Below are positions 33,964-36,807 of a DNA stretch of 36,807 nucleotides, in pieces; position 1 is the first letter of the stretch; each line of letters begins with the position of its first letter. Position numbers and translations under genes: made by a program. Origin of the DNA: Kitasatospora sp040298565 (lineage in GTDB: Bacteria; Actinomycetota; Actinomycetes; Streptomycetales; Streptomycetaceae); the NCBI RefSeq assembly GCF_040298565.1, contig NZ_JBEPAK010000039.1:1-36807 (forward strand), in the 5' to 3' direction. Below the pieces are notes generated by a model, which had not been told where the DNA came from, searched no databases, and saw only the letters and a program-made list of their open reading frames with translations.

Positions 33964-34344
33964 TCAGTTCCCGATGAAGCCCCTGCTCCCTTCCTGCCAA
34001 CGTTGTTCGAAGAATTCCGCAGACGTCTCCTCGACATGGAGATTGTCGTTGCCTTGGAGCTCCGCCAGCGACGGAACGCGTTCCGAGCTGAGCTTCACCT
34101 CGCCCTGCACCTGGCACTCCCGGTCAACGCGGATGAGTCGGCCATCCATGTACTGGGCCACCTTGCGCAGCTCGTGCCCGTCCGTCCCGATCTCCGTGAC
34201 GAACTCGAACGGTTCGTCACCGTCTGCCGAGAGATCGATGGAGATCAGGTACCACGGCTTGGCCTCCGCGCCCTGCTTCAGCCGGAGTCGAGCCGCCAGC
34301 GTCTGCTGAGGCTGGAAGCCGCGATGGCGAACGCAGTTCGCCAT
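33964..34344 (-). CDS. Immunity-like protein (DUF6881-like)
   Basis: This 126-residue protein has a core EAKPWYLISIDLSADGDEPF, FVTEIGTDGHELRKVAQYMD and GRLIRVDRE. That resembles the short DUF6881 immunity-type family (WYL..., EI..DG.E.RKV..Y.DG); the match is from memory. It is followed by a Glu-rich tail ending EFFEQRWQEGSRG. The ATG at 34344 lies inside a perfect 11-base-pair hairpin (34322-34346), so the start is uncertain; the open frame extends upstream to 34779. It lies downstream of the second HINT toxin on the same strand and is its likely immunity partner, with a terminator after it. Confidence 0.55.
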   Translation of the reverse strand: MANCVRHRGFQPQQTLAARLRLKQGAEAKPWYLISIDLSADGDEPFEFVTEIGTDGHELRKVAQYMDGRLIRVDRECQVQGEVKLSSERVPSLAELQGNDNLHVEETSAEFFEQRWQEGSRGFIGN

Positions 34345-34346
34345 CG
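34322..34346. repeat. Perfect inverted repeat over the immunity start
   Basis: CGATGGCGAAC-GCA-GTTCGCCATCG, an 11-base-pair hairpin containing the candidate ATG of the minus-strand immunity gene. It may mark a join or mask the ribosome site. Confidence 0.6.
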
Positions 34347-34543
34347 ACGGCTCACAAACGGGCCAGGTGCACTGGAGGCCGCACGGCCCGGACGGACGCC
34401 ATCCGAGCGCCGTCGACACCTTCGACAGCTCAGCCCGCATCGCGGTTCCCGCCGGTGCCAGCTGATCGGCGCGCCGAAGGACCGCCATCGGATCACGCTC
34501 CCCGGAATCCAGGGCGCGCTCGTCCTCCCGCTGGGCACTGCGT

Positions 34544-35434
34544 TCACGTTCCGCGAAGTCGGCGACGACTGGCGGCATCGGCACCGGTGTCTGATTTCTC
34601 CCGAGCCCATTTGAATAGTGCACCAGTCCCAGTGGGCATACCGCCACCTCCTGCATCTGCAACTCGTGAACAGTAGACCAGGCAGCTGTTGACCTTAAAG
34701 TCATACGCACCCTGGCCGGCGCTGCCACGGTAAGATTGCCGTGCGTATCTGATTGCCTGGTTCGCATTTTCGAGATCAAACGTGGTGGACCCGACGTGTT
34801 TCATCCCGTCAGGAATCCCCTTGAATCGCATCGGCCTCAGGATCCCGCTAATTTCGTTGGCATGGGCGTGCTCATATGCACCACTCTGGCTGCGGATCTC
34901 AATATTGAAGTGGGGGCCTTCTTCTCCCTCATACGCATGTACCGTCGCAGTGCCACCGCAATTGTGCACCAGGACCGGCGTGTCCCCGGCTTCCACATAG
35001 TAGGTGTGGAGGTCGCCGACGGTGAGGTCGTAGGTGGTGGTGTCGGCGTGGTAGAGGCGGACGTCGGTGACCTGGGCGGTGCCGGTCGGCGTCTGGAGAA
35101 CGTCGCCGGGGCGGAGGTCCTTGGCGTCGACGAAGGCGGCCTGGGTCTGGTCGTAGAAGGGGTGGTGGAAGGTGGTCTGGATGGTCCCACCGTCGGCGCT
35201 GACGGCCGGGTTGGTGGTGTCACCAGCGGTGCTGATGGCCGGGACCGAGTAGGCGACCGGGGCGGTGGTCTCGGCCGGCTGGTGGTCGACGCCGATCAGG
35301 GTGACGGCGGCGATGGAGGCGGCCAGGGCGAGGCCGGCAAGCTGCCAGATCCTCTTGCCCGGCGGGATCCCGTCCTGCTTGGCCTGGATCGCTTCCGGGA
35401 TGCGCGTCGAGCTGGTGTGCTCCCTACTGGCCTG
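34544..35434 (-). pseudogene. 5'-truncated HINT polymorphic toxin with unknown C-terminal domain
   Basis: The surviving product begins inside HINT (REHTSSTRIPEAIQAKQDGI), carries the same hydrophobic insert (IWQLAGLALAASIAAVTLIG) and the HINT end TYYVEAGDTPVLVHN. Then comes a toxin domain: GGTATVHAYEGEEGPHFNIE, EHAHANEISGILRPMRF, ENANQAIRYARQSYRGS and YDFKVNSCLVYCSRVADAGG, ending at 34544. An early His (GPHFNIE) and a later Cys in an Asn-Ser-Cys helix start suggest a permuted papain-like (NlpC/P60-type) fold; that is inference. The 5' half of HINT is missing, replaced at about 35434 by a transposase fragment on the other strand. The open frame runs antisense to 35659. Confidence 0.6.
34963..35434 (-). 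repeat. HINT-segment direct repeat, copy 2
   Basis: Matches 31977-32459 at about 90% with small deletions. The match stops at CTACTGGCCTG, where transposase sequence begins. Confidence 0.85.
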
Positions 35435-35437
35435 TGG

Positions 35438-35556
35438 AGCAGGGCCCGAGTGTGGGCCAAGCTCCACCGGGTCGTCCTCGACGAGCTCGGCGCGCGCGGC
35501 GAGCTGGACTGGTCGAGGTGCGCGGTCGACTCGGTCAACATGCGGGCCCTGAAAAG
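35438..35556 (+). pseudogene. IS5-family transposase fragment
   Basis: About 40 residues: RARVWAKLHRVVLDELGARG, then ELDWSRCAVDSVNMRALK. This includes the first DDE Asp region of IS5-type transposases and breaks off at 35556. It abuts the truncated HINT repeat, so an insertion or deletion here probably removed the toxin's 5' end. Confidence 0.75.
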
Positions 35557-35687
35557 GCAAGGCCATGAAGTTACGGGTCGAGGCCGACACGTAACTGCGG
35601 CCTGATCTGCGCGAACGCCGGACGTGAGAAGCGGAGCCCGGTAGAACGACGTCTGCCAAGACAAGCCGTTCAACTTCGGGAGCTCCG
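35557..35687. other. Probable mobile-element debris
   Basis: 131 bases between two transposase remnants with no coding support. The part AGCGGAGCCCGGTAGAACG onward may be the left end of the IS4-type element, but I could not pair it with a right end inside the window. Confidence 0.35.
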
Positions 35688-36729
35688 CTGTCCGGTCAGT
35701 GTGTCATCACCCGCGAGATCGCGGTAGCCGAGGGCGTCTACGCGCCGGGCCATCTGGGCGAGTTGACCCAGATCGTGCCTTTCGAGATGGTCGATGCGGT
35801 CCTCGCCGAGTGCGCGGCCGTGCAGGAACGGCTGCGGAAACTCCCGGCCAGGGTCGTCGTGTATCTCCTGCTCGCGGCCGCACTGTTCGAGGAGTGCGGC
35901 TATCCGGCCGTCTGGTCGAAACTGACCGGTGCGCTCGGCGCGTTGCCGATACCGAAAGTCACCGCGACCGCGCTGTGGCACGCCCGCTGCCGACTCGGAG
36001 CACGTCCCCTTCGTGCCCTGTTCGACCTGCTCCGGACCTGCGAGCGCGGTCCGCACCACCGGGGCGCGTTGGGCCGGGCTGATGGTCGTCGCCATCGACG
36101 GCACCTACCTGGACGTTCCCGACACCCCGGCCACCCGCGCCCACCTGGGCAAGGGGTCGAACCGGTTCACCACCGCCGGCTACCCGCAGATCTGCCTGAC
36201 CGCCCTGGTCGCCTGTGGCACTCGCGCCGTCCTGGACGCCGCCTTTGGGCCGCGCACCACCGGCGAGACCACCTACGGCCGACGCCTCCTGCGAACCCTG
36301 CGGCCAGGAATGATCGTTCTGCTGGACCGCGGCTTCGCCGGCAACGCTTTCCTCGAACACACCGCCGCCACCGGCGCCGCTTTCCTGGCTCGCCTCACCG
36401 CCATCCGCAAGCCACCCGTCCTGCTCCGCTTCGCAGACGGTTCTTTCCTGTCCCGCATCGGCACGCTGGAGGTCCGCATCATCGAGTGCGAGATCGCGAT
36501 CGCCACCACGGCCGGACGGCACACCGGCGTCTACCGCCTGGCGACCACCCTGCTCGACCACCGCGCCCACCCCGCAATCGAGTTGGTCAAGCTCTACCAC
36601 GAACGCTGGGAGGTCGAGTCCGCCTACTTCGAGATCAAGAAAACAATGCTGGGACGCCGGGTCCTGCGGGCCCGCACCATGCCCGGCATCGCCCAGGAGG
36701 TCTATGCCCTCCTGAGCTTCCCCCGTTGA
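35688..36729 (+). pseudogene. IS4-family transposase, frameshifted and 3'-truncated
   Basis: The N-terminal IS4 domain (GHLGELTQIVPFEMVDAVLA, VVVYLLLAAALFEECGYPAV) reads in one frame to LRALFDLLR near 36030. The rest reads in another frame: ARWAGLMVVAIDGTYLDVPD (first Asp), RPGMIVLLDRGFAGNAFLEH (second Asp), YHERWEVESAYFEIKKTMLG (catalytic Glu). The shift equals one extra or two missing bases near CTCCGGACC. After AQEVYALLS the family normally continues ~70 residues; here SFPR and a TGA (36727-36729) follow, as if cut by another event at about 36711. The start is CTG at 35688 or a later codon. Not functional as it stands. Confidence 0.8.
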
Positions 36730-36807
36730 GCGGGAGGTGGTGATTACCTGGTCAGGATGGGTTCAGGCAGTTCGACGGTCACTGGTTCGGCCGTCGCCTG
36801 GTTGGCG
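36730..36807. other. Window end, mobile-element flank
   Basis: GAGCTTCCCCCGTTGAGCGG at 36710-36729 and the following bases do not continue the IS4-type transposase. They may be the end of another element, but too little is present to tell. Confidence 0.3.

Noticed and set aside
35435..35659. N-terminal extension of the second HINT toxin
   Set aside because: Antisense of the IS5-type transposase fragment and element debris.
1..36807. tRNA, rRNA genes and CRISPR arrays
   Set aside because: No cloverleaf with conserved TTCGA-type arm, no rRNA sequence and no regularly spaced repeat-spacer pattern was seen.

Overview
The window is high-GC actinomycete DNA, most like Streptomyces or Kitasatospora. 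The support is strong G/C at third codon positions, GTG/TTG starts, GGAGG-type ribosome sites, a Streptomyces-type isorenieratene (aromatic carotenoid) gene set, a mycothiol-dependent-type enzyme and a helicase-associated-domain fragment. The dense relics and insertion sequences at the right-hand end look like a chromosome arm or subtelomeric region. That placement is inference.

Layout. 1-577: no convincing gene, probably the crtY control region. 578-9.0 kb: two convergent carotenoid operons. crtY-crtT-crtU runs on plus; crtE-crtI-crtB plus a Rieske oxygenase runs on minus. Every internal junction is a 4-base ATGA/GTGA overlap. Together they encode FPP -> GGPP -> phytoene -> lycopene -> beta-carotene -> isorenieratene. 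The Rieske enzyme occupies the place where several Streptomyces clusters carry crtV and is the best candidate for an undescribed tailoring step.

9.3-25.0 kb: accessory stress, redox and regulator genes, mostly divergent regulator/target pairs with visible operators. They are a YcxB-like membrane protein, an MDR-type reductase facing a GlxA/AraC regulator, a GAF-SpoIIE phosphatase, TetR/Gfo-Idh (frameshifted), a DUF6585-like protein, an alpha/beta hydrolase, a SnoaL relic, TetR with VOC-DUF1772-YciI, a LysR relic, a mycothiol-dependent isomerase-like protein with a second DUF1772 protein, and LysR/RidA.

25.0-27.6 kb: an Rpf relic fused to a foreign tail, two orphan hypothetical genes, an IstB relic and a 12-base repeat. 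27.7-29.4 kb: an intact TetR/azoreductase/SMR-efflux cassette with two clear operators.

29.6-36.8 kb: an intact IS5-like element with a programmed -1 frameshift site, then a graveyard of polymorphic-toxin cassettes. One is a HINT-SCP1.201/DddA-like deaminase toxin and the other a HINT toxin of unknown fold. Both have lost their secretion-competent N-termini, share a ~470-base direct repeat, and sit among immunity-like genes, a helicase 3' fragment and transposase relics. A frameshifted IS4-family transposase closes the window.
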